From: Planctomycetota bacterium
GTDB lineage: Bacteria > Planctomycetota > Planctomycetia > Planctomycetales > Planctomycetaceae
DNA: 5,525 bases
Reading direction: 5' to 3'
Assembly (NCBI GenBank): GCA_027622115.1
Contig: JAQBZS010000554.1
Coordinates: forward strand, 1-5,525
The notes beneath the pieces were generated by a model. The model searched no databases and was not told where the DNA came from. It saw nothing but the letters and a program-made list of their open reading frames with translations. Both the position numbers and the translations under genes were made by a program. Positions 1 to 5,470 of this stretch are shown here, piece after piece (position 1 is the first letter of the stretch; the number at the start of each line of letters is the position of its first letter).

Positions 1-3
1 TGA

Positions 4-1128
4 ACGGCGGACCTGCAAGCTCTGGCGGTGGGCGAGTCGGTTTCGGACAGCTTCACCGTGGTTTCGTTCGACGGCACCGCGACGACAGTCGTGACCGTCA
101 CCATCACCGGCGAGAACGACGCTCCGGCCATCAACGGCCTGACGTCGGATTACGACGAAGTCTGCGACGCGGCCGCGGATGGCGTGGTCTCGATTTCCGG
201 ATCGTTCGGCGATATCGACGCGTCGGACGAGCACACGGCTTCGGTCAACTGGGGCGATGGTGTGGTTGAATCGTTGAGCGTGGATCAACTTGCTGACACG
301 CTGGCGGGCAGCCACTCGTATGCGAACGGCGGGATCTACACCGTGACGGTGACGATCGATGACGGCAACGGCGGCACGGACTCGCTGACCACGACGGCGG
401 TCGTGCAGGGCATCGGCCTAGTGGACGGCGTGCTGTACGTGATCGGCACGGACGGCAAGGACATCGTCAACGTCGAACAGACTGGCGGTCGACGGAATTC
501 GCGGATCAAGGTGACCGCCAATCTGGACGTGGGTGGGAGGTCTCGCGGCGGCAGCGATGGCGGTTCCGACGGTGGAGCAGATACTGCGTATTTCGACCCG
601 TCCGCGGTTGAGTCGATCGCGATCTACCTGTGCGACGGCGATGACCACGCAACCATTGGAGACAATGGCGGCAGCGATGGTGGGTCGGATGGCGGCTTTG
701 ACATCCCGGCTCTGATTGACGGCGGAGCGGGCGACGACCAACTCACGGGCAGCGGAGGCGACGACATCTTGATTGGCGGAGCCGGTGACGATCATCTCAA
801 CGGCCGAGGCGGCAACGACGCGCTGTCGGGCGGTGACGGTGACGACAACCTCGACGGCGGCAACGGCCTGGACGTCCTGATCGGCGGCATCGGCAAGGAC
901 AAACTGAACGGCGGCAAAGACGACGACCTGCTGATCGGCGGCTCGGCGGCGAATGAGGACGATGCGGATGCGCTTGATGCCGCGATCACGGCGTGGACCA
1001 GCGACGACCTAGCCAGTGCTTTGCTGAGCCTCGGCGACATCACGGACGATGGAGACAAGGACCAGTTACAGGGCGGCAAGGGAGATGACGAACTGATTGG
1101 CGGCAACAAGGACAAGCTGAAGAAGTAG
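4..1128 (+). CDS. C-terminal part of a large secreted VCBS/PKD/RTX calcium-binding repeat protein (5' incomplete)
   Basis: Residues are counted from the GTG at 28. Residues 1-33 (GESVSDSFTVV...TITGENDAP) are the end of a VCBS repeat. Residues ~40-126 form a PKD-like Ig fold with FGDIDASDEHTASVNWGDG and YTVTVTIDDGNGG. Residues ~134-226 are a linker (GVLYVIGTDGKD, YLCDGDDHATI). Residues 232-303 are eight in-phase RTX nonapeptides, with one more at 349-357 (GGKGDDELI), before a basic tail ending in KDKLKK. These families are known from very large extracellular adhesin- or matrix-like proteins, and RTX repeats fold on binding calcium outside the cell. The GTG at 28 is not a credible start, because the VCBS match (ADLQAL) continues upstream to about base 7. 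The frame is then closed by TGA at 1-3, so the true gene enters in another frame or is broken. The stop is TAG at 1126-1128. The precise role is unknown; adhesion or surface matrix is inference. Confidence 0.85.
   Translation, partial: TADLQALAVGESVSDSFTVVSFDGTATTVVTVTITGENDAPAINGLTSDYDEVCDAAADGVVSISGSFGDIDASDEHTASVNWGDGVVESLSVDQLADTLAGSHSYANGGIYTVTVTIDDGNGGTDSLTTTAVVQGIGLVDGVLYVIGTDGKDIVNVEQTGGRRNSRIKVTANLDVGGRSRGGSDGGSDGGADTAYFDPSAVESIAIYLCDGDDHATIGDNGGSDGGSDGGFDIPALIDGGAGDDQLTGSGGDDILIGGAGDDHLNGRGGNDALSGGDGDDNLDGGNGLDVLIGGIGKDKLNGGKDDDLLIGGSAANEDDADALDAAITAWTSDDLASALLSLGDITDDGDKDQLQGGKGDDELIGGNKDKLKK
547..576 (+). repeat. First copy of the Gly-Ser-Asp insert (GGSDGGSDGG)
   Basis: Thirty bases encode the decapeptide GGSDGGSDGG inside the linker between the PKD-like and RTX regions. 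A second stretch at 667-696 encodes the identical decapeptide. The two DNA copies share their first 14 bases and differ at six of 30 positions, all synonymous. It reads as a flexible acidic insert and is not part of the RTX nonapeptide phase. Confidence 0.75.
667..696 (+). repeat. Second copy of the Gly-Ser-Asp insert (GGSDGGSDGG)
   Basis: Same peptide as the copy at 547-576, placed just before the IPALIDGGAGDD entry into the RTX array. The serine codon usage is also kept in order (AGC first, then a TCN codon), which supports common descent of the two copies rather than independent low-complexity drift. Confidence 0.75.
721..936 (+). repeat. Array of eight RTX nonapeptide repeats
   Basis: Eight consecutive 27-bp units encode nonapeptides of the form GGxGxDxLx: GGAGDDQLT, GSGGDDILI, GGAGDDHLN, GRGGNDALS, GGDGDDNLD, GGNGLDVLI, GGIGKDKLN, GGKDDDLLI. 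They are exactly in phase with no spacer. The family is known to form a calcium-bound parallel beta-roll. The last three units lose some consensus Asp/Gly positions (L, K and D substitutions), so calcium binding may weaken toward the C-terminus. An isolated ninth unit follows after about 45 residues of acidic, helix-like sequence. Confidence 0.9.
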
Positions 1129-1224
1129 CTCTCGCCTGCCGGGCGGGATCAGTTCGCGGGAAGTTCGTGATTGAACGTCAAACGCAGTGTCCGGCAGAAA
1201 GGACCTACTGCAAGGCAAGCAGTG

Positions 1225-1264
1225 CAGCCCGTTGTTTCGTTCCGGCGGGCTGTTTTCGTTTCTT
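1225..1264 (+). terminator. Probable intrinsic terminator after the RTX gene
   Basis: A perfect 7-bp stem, CAGCCCG (1225-1231) with CGGGCTG (1246-1252), has a 14-base loop and is followed directly by the T-rich stretch TTTTCGTTTCTT (1253-1264). It lies about 97 bases after the TAG of the secreted-protein gene and 25 bases before the start codon of the kinase remnant, which fits transcription stop between two same-strand genes. The interrupted T-tract and long loop make it moderate in strength. Confidence 0.5.
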
Positions 1265-1288
1265 CGGCGATCCGTCAGGATTTCCACC

Positions 1289-1456
1289 ATGAATGATTCC
1301 ACAAGAAAAGTCGTCTACCTGATGCGCGGCCTGCCCGCCTCTGGCAAGAGCCACATGGCGAAACGCCTCGCCGCCAATGCGGGCGTCGTCTTCGAAACCG
1401 ACCAGTACTTCTACACGCAAGTCGGCGAGGGGCAGCCTTTGGGTGATCACTACTGA
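1289..1456 (+). pseudogene. Truncated P-loop kinase / AAA-type ATPase (N-terminal remnant)
   Basis: The ATG at 1289 is preceded by AGGA at 1277-1280 with an 8-base spacer, which decides this start over an upstream in-frame ATG at 1187. The 55-residue product begins with a beta strand (KVVYLMRG) and a clear Walker A motif, GLPASGKS (residues 14-21). It then has KRLAANAGVVFETDQYFY, typical of the small AAA_33 / zeta-toxin-like / polynucleotide-kinase-like P-loop kinases, which phosphorylate small molecules, nucleic-acid ends or proteins. Such proteins normally run to well over 100 residues. Here recognisable sequence ends near Gly46 (about base 1426), followed by nine unrelated residues and TGA. 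The lid and nucleoside-binding parts are missing, so catalysis is unlikely. Bases 1457-1652 downstream contain neither the missing part nor any gene I can identify. The substrate of the intact ancestor cannot be told. Confidence 0.7.
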
Positions 1457-1652
1457 GCCGTTTGGCGATAACGCCCGCACCCTTTTCGTGGTGCTCTATT
1501 CGTCTTGGCAGGGCTGCGTGTCCTCCGTGGTCTGGGCCTTTGGACTGCGGGGACGCCCAACTTCAGTCACCCAAGGCCACGCTGGGATGTCAGCGAGGAC
1601 ACATTCTCGCAGTCATCATTCAGATCTCAGAGTCTCCATCACGCAGACACCA

Positions 1653-4481
1653 CTATGAAGATTCGCCAAGCAAGTGGACGCACCCCTGAACGACATCCGT
1701 GATTCGCCTCGACGACTCCGATCCACCAACCACGCCATACCTCGCCAGCAACGATCGGGCTCGGGTCATGGCTACGTAGAGATTCTTGGCCAACACCTGG
1801 CCCTCCCCGGTCACGAATTGATCCACCGCTGGGATCAACACCACTTCAGACTCGTAGCCCTTGTACGAGTGCGAGGTCGTCACGACCAACGTGTTCGGTC
1901 TGCGTTCGAACGACCGATTCCTCTGAACCGATAGCTCGACGCCGAACTCCGCAAGCTTCGGACGCAGTTGCGATTCCAACGTCTGCAAGACCGATCGACC
2001 GTTGTAAATCACACACATGTCGGCCGGCGAAATCCCGTCCTTCTGCACCAGATGGCGGATGTGTCCTGCGATTCCAATCACCTCGGCAACGCGGCTCTCG
2101 TAGTGGCGGAAGATCGGACGAGGCCCGTGGATTTCGTTGAAGCGAACATCGAGCCATTCCGCACCGCCGCGCTCAACGAGTGCCACCAATCCGAGCTTCA
2201 ATAGCTCGGCCTGATCGTGACGTTGGTCCTTGTGCGTGAGTTGTCGCAGGATGTTGACTGCCAACTCCGCAATCGGTTTTGTCGAGCGGAAGTTCTCTCG
2301 CATCATGGACGAGCGGCCCCGCATATCCAGCCCGAACTCAGACCACTTCGGCGGCTGACAGCCATAAATGTTCTGGGCGTTGTCGTAGAAAACGTGAGCC
2401 GCGCGGCTGTTGTGGTCCGCCTGGTCGGTTTGGTCCACCATCGACAGCAGTAGCCGCAACGTGGACGGCCCCATGTCTTGAGCCTCGTCAATGAACAGGG
2501 CCGAGCATCTGGGCACGATCTCTTCGGCGTCCTGGCGATTCAGGAATGTCGTGGCCGCCAGGTCGTAGTCGAAATTGAACGAATCGATCGAAAGTTGCAC
2601 CGTGGACAGCAAATCGGCCAGCACATCTTTGACGTGCCGTAGCTCGACGCGGTGCCACGGGAACGGCCCAGCGTCAAACAGATCGCCTCTGGTCAAGGCG
2701 TCCCAAGCGGATTCGATGGACTCGGACAACATGCGATGCAACGACCGATTGGCATACACGGCCCACACGCGAGTCTCTGGGTCAGCGTTCTTGATCGTCT
2801 TTGCCAGCCAGTGACTCAGCACCACGGACTTGCCGCTGCCAGCGACTCCTCGCACCAATCGCGGCCGACCGTCCAGCTTCATGTTGGCCAAACGCTGCTG
2901 CTCTTGCGAAAGCACGGTTGACATCGTCTTACGCTGCGCGAATTGATCGCCCATGCGTTCTCCCGTCGTGTACTTCGCGCGATCCTCGGCCACAGCTAAG
3001 TACGTCGTGGGATAGGCTTCCAGCCTGTCAGCTTTTCTCGTGTTATCGACAGGCTGGAAGCCTATCCCACGATTGAATTCGGTCACCCATCGGAATCCGC
3101 CGCTGTCGGCGTCATCTGCCGCTACCAGGATGCTGGGCGTGAGATGTTTCAGCAGCGGCTTGAGGTAGGGCTCGCCCATCTCGCTGCGGCTGGCGAGCAC
3201 GATGACGGCTTCTCTCGCGCGGCTCAGTGCCACGTTGACCAGTCGTTTCCATTCTTCAAACGGCCAGTTGTAGCTGCCCGCGTTGACCGTATCGAAGATC
3301 ACCACATCGGCCTCGACACCCTGTTGGCTGTGGACCGTCGATGCCTCCCAAGTCGCATGTCCCCATTGGCCAAGCAGCTTCGAGATCACCTGTGCCTGAG
3401 CCTTGTACGGCGAAACAAACAACCCGTCAGCTTCTGCCGTCGCGCGATCGGCGAAGAGCTTCTTCAAGATGGTTGGCGTGATCGATCGCACCCAGCTTCG
3501 TTGACCGGGACCGCGTTTGGCTCGCGTGAACTCCAACGGAACATTTTCTTCGTCCAGCACGTACCAGATCGCACGCGAGTGATCCGCGATGAACGGCGAC
3601 AAACACGAATCGCGGCGGCGAGTCTCGTCAGCCGTTTTCAAGAATCCGCCGTACTGAAAGTCCGACACCACATCGCAGACGTCCGGGTGCATGCGACGCT
3701 GCTCGGAAAGCACATGCACCGAATCTGGCGTGCCATCCATTTCATCCAGGTGACTCAGCCCACTGCTGGCGAGCCATCGTTGTTGCCGCAACGGAAGGAC
3801 TCGCGAGATGCGGCTGATCGGTGCCAGTTGCTTCGAATCGCCCACCAAGACAACTCGCCGAGCCGCCAGTAGCGAGAGCGCTGCAATCGCCGCGAGAGAC
3901 ATCAGGCCAGCTTCATCGATGAAGATAGTTGTGAACGGTGCCGCGCGGTTCTCCAGATACTTGGTGTCTTGTCCAAGGCGTTTCAGGCTGCGCATGGCTT
4001 TGAACGCCGTGGCCACAACAACACGGACATCCTTGCTCAACATGCATCTCATGCTGTCGTCGTTCACCGTGTTGATGAGTTCGCCGATGTGCTTCCGAGT
4101 CAGAGCCTTGTCGTCAAACTCGTCCTGGATTCGGTGCTGTTGTTTCAACTGTTCGAGCTGTCGCAGCACATCGGACTCGTTGCTGCGAAGCATGGTTTCG
4201 AGCCCAGCGTCTTCGAACGTTTGCAGCGATGCCCCTTTGCCGACACGCACCAACTGCCCGTCATCAAGTCTGCTGCCATGCGTCACGCGGGCGGCGTTAC
4301 CGATCGAAATCGCGGCGGCATCAGTGGCTCGGTTGGTGGTCCAGGATTCGCTCGCTGGCATCGTCCAGAACGGCCGCAACTTGTTGGCCGGTTGTGTACG
4401 TCTTGCCGGTCCCCGGAGGTCCCCACAAGATCGACCACGAATGCTTCCACCAGTCGCGAAGTTCCGGCAGGCCATGTTCAA
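1653..4481 (-). CDS. Tandem SF1 helicase, main part: UPF1/DNA2-like helicase motifs II-VI fused to a complete UvrD/Rep-like helicase
   Basis: Residue numbers count from the ATG at 4481. The first 47 residues are an out-of-frame reading of the upstream coding sequence; true homology begins at TTNRATDAAA (residue 48, base 4340). Module one has Walker B FIDEAG (187-192), motif III GDSKQLAPI (214-222), EQRRMHP (260-266), motif V STVHSQQGVEADVV (381-394) and motif VI NVALSRAR (416-423), as in UPF1/DNA2-type SF1 helicases. A linker (~432-520) carries a palindromic insert at 471-493. Module two is UvrD/Rep-like: Q-motif LSQEQQRL (524-531), Walker A GVAGSGKS (545-552), Walker B FIDEAQD (663-669), FYDNAQNIYG (698-707), ENFRST (729-734), motif V TTSHSYKGYE (868-877) and motif VI YVAMTRAR (902-909). 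Both modules should be ATP-driven nucleic-acid motors. No nuclease domain is visible. The stop is TAG at 1653-1655. A repair, replication or defence role cannot be decided from this sequence. Module two keeps its full motif set, so this fragment could still act alone if translated from an internal start. Confidence 0.85.
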   Translation of the reverse strand: MNMACRNFATGGSIRGRSCGDLRGPARRTQPANKLRPFWTMPASESWTTNRATDAAAISIGNAARVTHGSRLDDGQLVRVGKGASLQTFEDAGLETMLRSNESDVLRQLEQLKQQHRIQDEFDDKALTRKHIGELINTVNDDSMRCMLSKDVRVVVATAFKAMRSLKRLGQDTKYLENRAAPFTTIFIDEAGLMSLAAIAALSLLAARRVVLVGDSKQLAPISRISRVLPLRQQRWLASSGLSHLDEMDGTPDSVHVLSEQRRMHPDVCDVVSDFQYGGFLKTADETRRRDSCLSPFIADHSRAIWYVLDEENVPLEFTRAKRGPGQRSWVRSITPTILKKLFADRATAEADGLFVSPYKAQAQVISKLLGQWGHATWEASTVHSQQGVEADVVIFDTVNAGSYNWPFEEWKRLVNVALSRAREAVIVLASRSEMGEPYLKPLLKHLTPSILVAADDADSGGFRWVTEFNRGIGFQPVDNTRKADRLEAYPTTYLAVAEDRAKYTTGERMGDQFAQRKTMSTVLSQEQQRLANMKLDGRPRLVRGVAGSGKSVVLSHWLAKTIKNADPETRVWAVYANRSLHRMLSESIESAWDALTRGDLFDAGPFPWHRVELRHVKDVLADLLSTVQLSIDSFNFDYDLAATTFLNRQDAEEIVPRCSALFIDEAQDMGPSTLRLLLSMVDQTDQADHNSRAAHVFYDNAQNIYGCQPPKWSEFGLDMRGRSSMMRENFRSTKPIAELAVNILRQLTHKDQRHDQAELLKLGLVALVERGGAEWLDVRFNEIHGPRPIFRHYESRVAEVIGIAGHIRHLVQKDGISPADMCVIYNGRSVLQTLESQLRPKLAEFGVELSVQRNRSFERRPNTLVVTTSHSYKGYESEVVLIPAVDQFVTGEGQVLAKNLYVAMTRARSLLARYGVVGGSESSRRITDVVQGCVHLLGESS
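3005..3072. repeat. 68-bp perfect palindromic (hairpin) element inserted in the helicase linker
   Basis: The arms at 3005-3029 and 3048-3072 are perfectly complementary over 25 bp, separated by an 18-base loop. The left arm contains GGGATAGGCTTCCAGCCTGT. Pairing stops abruptly on both sides. It lies inside the - strand helicase frame without interrupting it, encoding residues 471-493 of that frame (RGIGFQPV...RLEAYPTT) exactly between the two helicase modules. I associate this palindrome with dispersed repeats in planctomycete genomes (memory, not checked). A hairpin this strong would also form in the helicase mRNA. It could be a non-autonomous mobile element or a REP-like repeat; no transposase is nearby. 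Confidence 0.85.
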
Positions 4482-5085
4482 TCGGGCGCTCTATCCGCGA
4501 AGTCACGTCGCCTCTGGCCGCAGCCAATCGCCGAGGCAATTCGATTTGTGCGGGCTCGAACGCTTCTTGATGGAAGATCGTGTCCAGATCCGCCAGGAAC
4601 TCGTACGGCTGCACGAAGAACGGACCAAGATTCGGCGGCTTGCGAACGTTCTCCATGCGGATGAAGAGGCAGCCGTTTCGTTCGTCGACTTCAAGTACTT
4701 CGCCCTGCCAGATGACATCATCTTCGTACTCGGCGTGCTCGTACGAATGGTCGGCGAACAACCGATTGGCATCCAACGATGCCGGTCGAGTGGCGATGGC
4801 TCCTTCCCAAGTCCAGTCGAATTCAATCGAGCGACCGACGTCGACGATGAAGACGGTGCCGCGATCACGCTCGGAGAACAGGCTGACCTTACGGCACTGG
4901 AGGCGTTTCCATTTGGAGCAATCCTGATGCTCCTTCCGAACCGCATCGGCGGCTTCTACCCGCAAACCGTCATCAGCAACCGCTAGCCCCAACTCGCACG
5001 CGAACCGGGCCGGCTCAAACTCTTTGGGCTCGGAACCTTCCGCGTCGAGATCTTCAAGACCGGATTCAATCGATGGGTCGTCCAT
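4321..5085 (-). CDS. N-terminal part of the tandem helicase: accessory domain and first Walker A, cut off by a frame break
   Basis: The ATG at 5085 has AGGA seven bases upstream (5093-5096), which supports this start. Residues 1-60 are acidic then mixed. Residues ~66-165 are beta-rich (VSLFSERDRGTVFIVDVG, GEVLEVDERNGCLFI), resembling the N-terminal barrel/stalk region that precedes the motor in UPF1-type helicases. Residues 181-220 lead into Walker A GPPGTGKT (222-229, catalytic Lys228). True sequence ends at Leu248 (base 4342); the last six residues DHQPSH before TGA are frame-shifted. The next motif (TTNRATDAAA) resumes in the neighbouring frame at base 4340, so this and the following reading frame are one gene split by a frame break. 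The fragment alone has an ATP-binding loop but no Walker B and would not be a working motor. It is the first gene on its strand here, with no same-strand gene upstream in the window. Confidence 0.75.
   Translation of the reverse strand: MDDPSIESGLEDLDAEGSEPKEFEPARFACELGLAVADDGLRVEAADAVRKEHQDCSKWKRLQCRKVSLFSERDRGTVFIVDVGRSIEFDWTWEGAIATRPASLDANRLFADHSYEHAEYEDDVIWQGEVLEVDERNGCLFIRMENVRKPPNLGPFFVQPYEFLADLDTIFHQEAFEPAQIELPRRLAAARGDVTSRIERPIEHGLPELRDWWKHSWSILWGPPGTGKTYTTGQQVAAVLDDASERILDHQPSH
4338..4344 (-). other. Frame break in the tandem helicase gene, between motifs I and Ia
   Basis: On the coding strand the upstream frame reads ATC CTG GAC CAC, while the homologous continuation reads ACC ACC AAC CGA (TTNRATD). 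Skipping one G at 4341 joins them as ERIL-TTNRATD. SF1 helicases of this type usually have about three more residues here (pattern ILVxxxTN, as in VLVCAPSN of UPF1). The simplest history is therefore a deletion of about 8 bases rather than a one-base insertion. No recognised slippery sequence is present. Confidence 0.75.
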
Positions 5086-5202
5086 GATCTGATCCTGATA
5101 GAGGAATGCGTCTGTGAAAGTGTATTTGGGTCTGGTCTCTCAGCCAGTGGCAGTTTGTGAATGGGGTCGTCTACGGCTCGCACAGGAACGTTCGGAACTT
5201 GT

Positions 5203-5233
5203 TTATCATGCGTCTGTCAGATCGCAATGATAA
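5203..5233. repeat. Small imperfect dyad upstream of the helicase gene
   Basis: TTATCATGCG (5203-5212) pairs with CGCAATGATAA (5223-5233) across a 10-base spacer, with one unpaired A. It is centred about 130 bases upstream of the helicase ATG and overlaps one copy of the ATGCGTCTGT word. It could be an operator or a small RNA hairpin; chance cannot be excluded. Confidence 0.3.
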
Positions 5234-5370
5234 GTCACTGACCGATGTCCCGGTTGGTAGGGTGTTGAAAATCTCGGGTTGACGCAGGAAACGGTTCAAG
5301 CAGGTTTTGGGACTCGGATGTGGGACGGGGTCGGGTGGTGCAATGTTCCTGACCCTATCGTTTTCTATGT

Positions 5371-5400
5371 GCTCTCCACCGGTCCCGTGCCGGTGGGAGC
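5371..5400. repeat. GC-rich hairpin
   Basis: CCACCGG (5376-5382) pairs with CCGGTGG (5390-5396) around a 7-base loop. Four more pairs (GCTC with GAGC) continue beyond a single bulged T at 5375. No T-tract follows on either strand, so it is not a standard intrinsic terminator. It is probably part of the repeat-rich segment that ends the window. Confidence 0.5.
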
Positions 5401-5470
5401 CACGACTGACAAGCTACTGAAGGGGCCGGCCCATTTTTCTCAACTAAGCCATAGAGTTTCCGCTCGTGCT

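Noticed and set aside
721..936. 27-bp repeats read as a CRISPR-like or tandem DNA repeat
   Set aside because: The units are degenerate at DNA level, have no spacers, and are fully explained by RTX nonapeptides.
418..1115. Open frames on the - strand opposite the RTX gene
   Set aside because: They are mirror readings of the repetitive Gly/Asp codons and give Ser/Pro/Leu low-complexity peptides without domains.
1136..1197. CTGCCGG (1136-1142) and CCGGCAG (1191-1197) as a terminator or regulatory hairpin
   Set aside because: Seven pairs across 48 bases with no T-tract; the downstream stem at 1225-1252 is a far better terminator.
1596..1616. GCGAG...CTCGC stem as the helicase terminator
   Set aside because: Only five pairs and no T-tract on the - strand; I see no convincing terminator for the helicase gene.
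1377..1702. Overlapping + strand frames between the kinase remnant and the helicase end
   Set aside because: No ribosome-binding site, no recognisable motif, and they overlap either the kinase or the helicase 3' end.
3144..3872. 242-codon open frame on the + strand opposite the first helicase module
   Set aside because: It lies opposite motifs III-VI of the UPF1-like module; no family resemblance, typical shadow frame in GC-rich DNA.
4331..4347. Programmed ribosomal frameshifting to join the two helicase frames
   Set aside because: The junction has no heptameric slippery site or known +1 shift codon context, and the joined product would lack about three residues expected between motifs I and Ia, so mutation fits better.
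3808..4986. 392-codon open frame on the + strand opposite the helicase
   Set aside because: It is antisense to strongly motif-supported helicase coding sequence on both sides of the frame break, and its translation is Arg/Ser-rich with no recognisable domain.
5194..5231. ECF- or sigma70-type promoter built on GGAACTT or TTGTTT
   Set aside because: The spacings to CGTC or to an AT-rich -10 do not fit either class, and the orientation faces away from the helicase.
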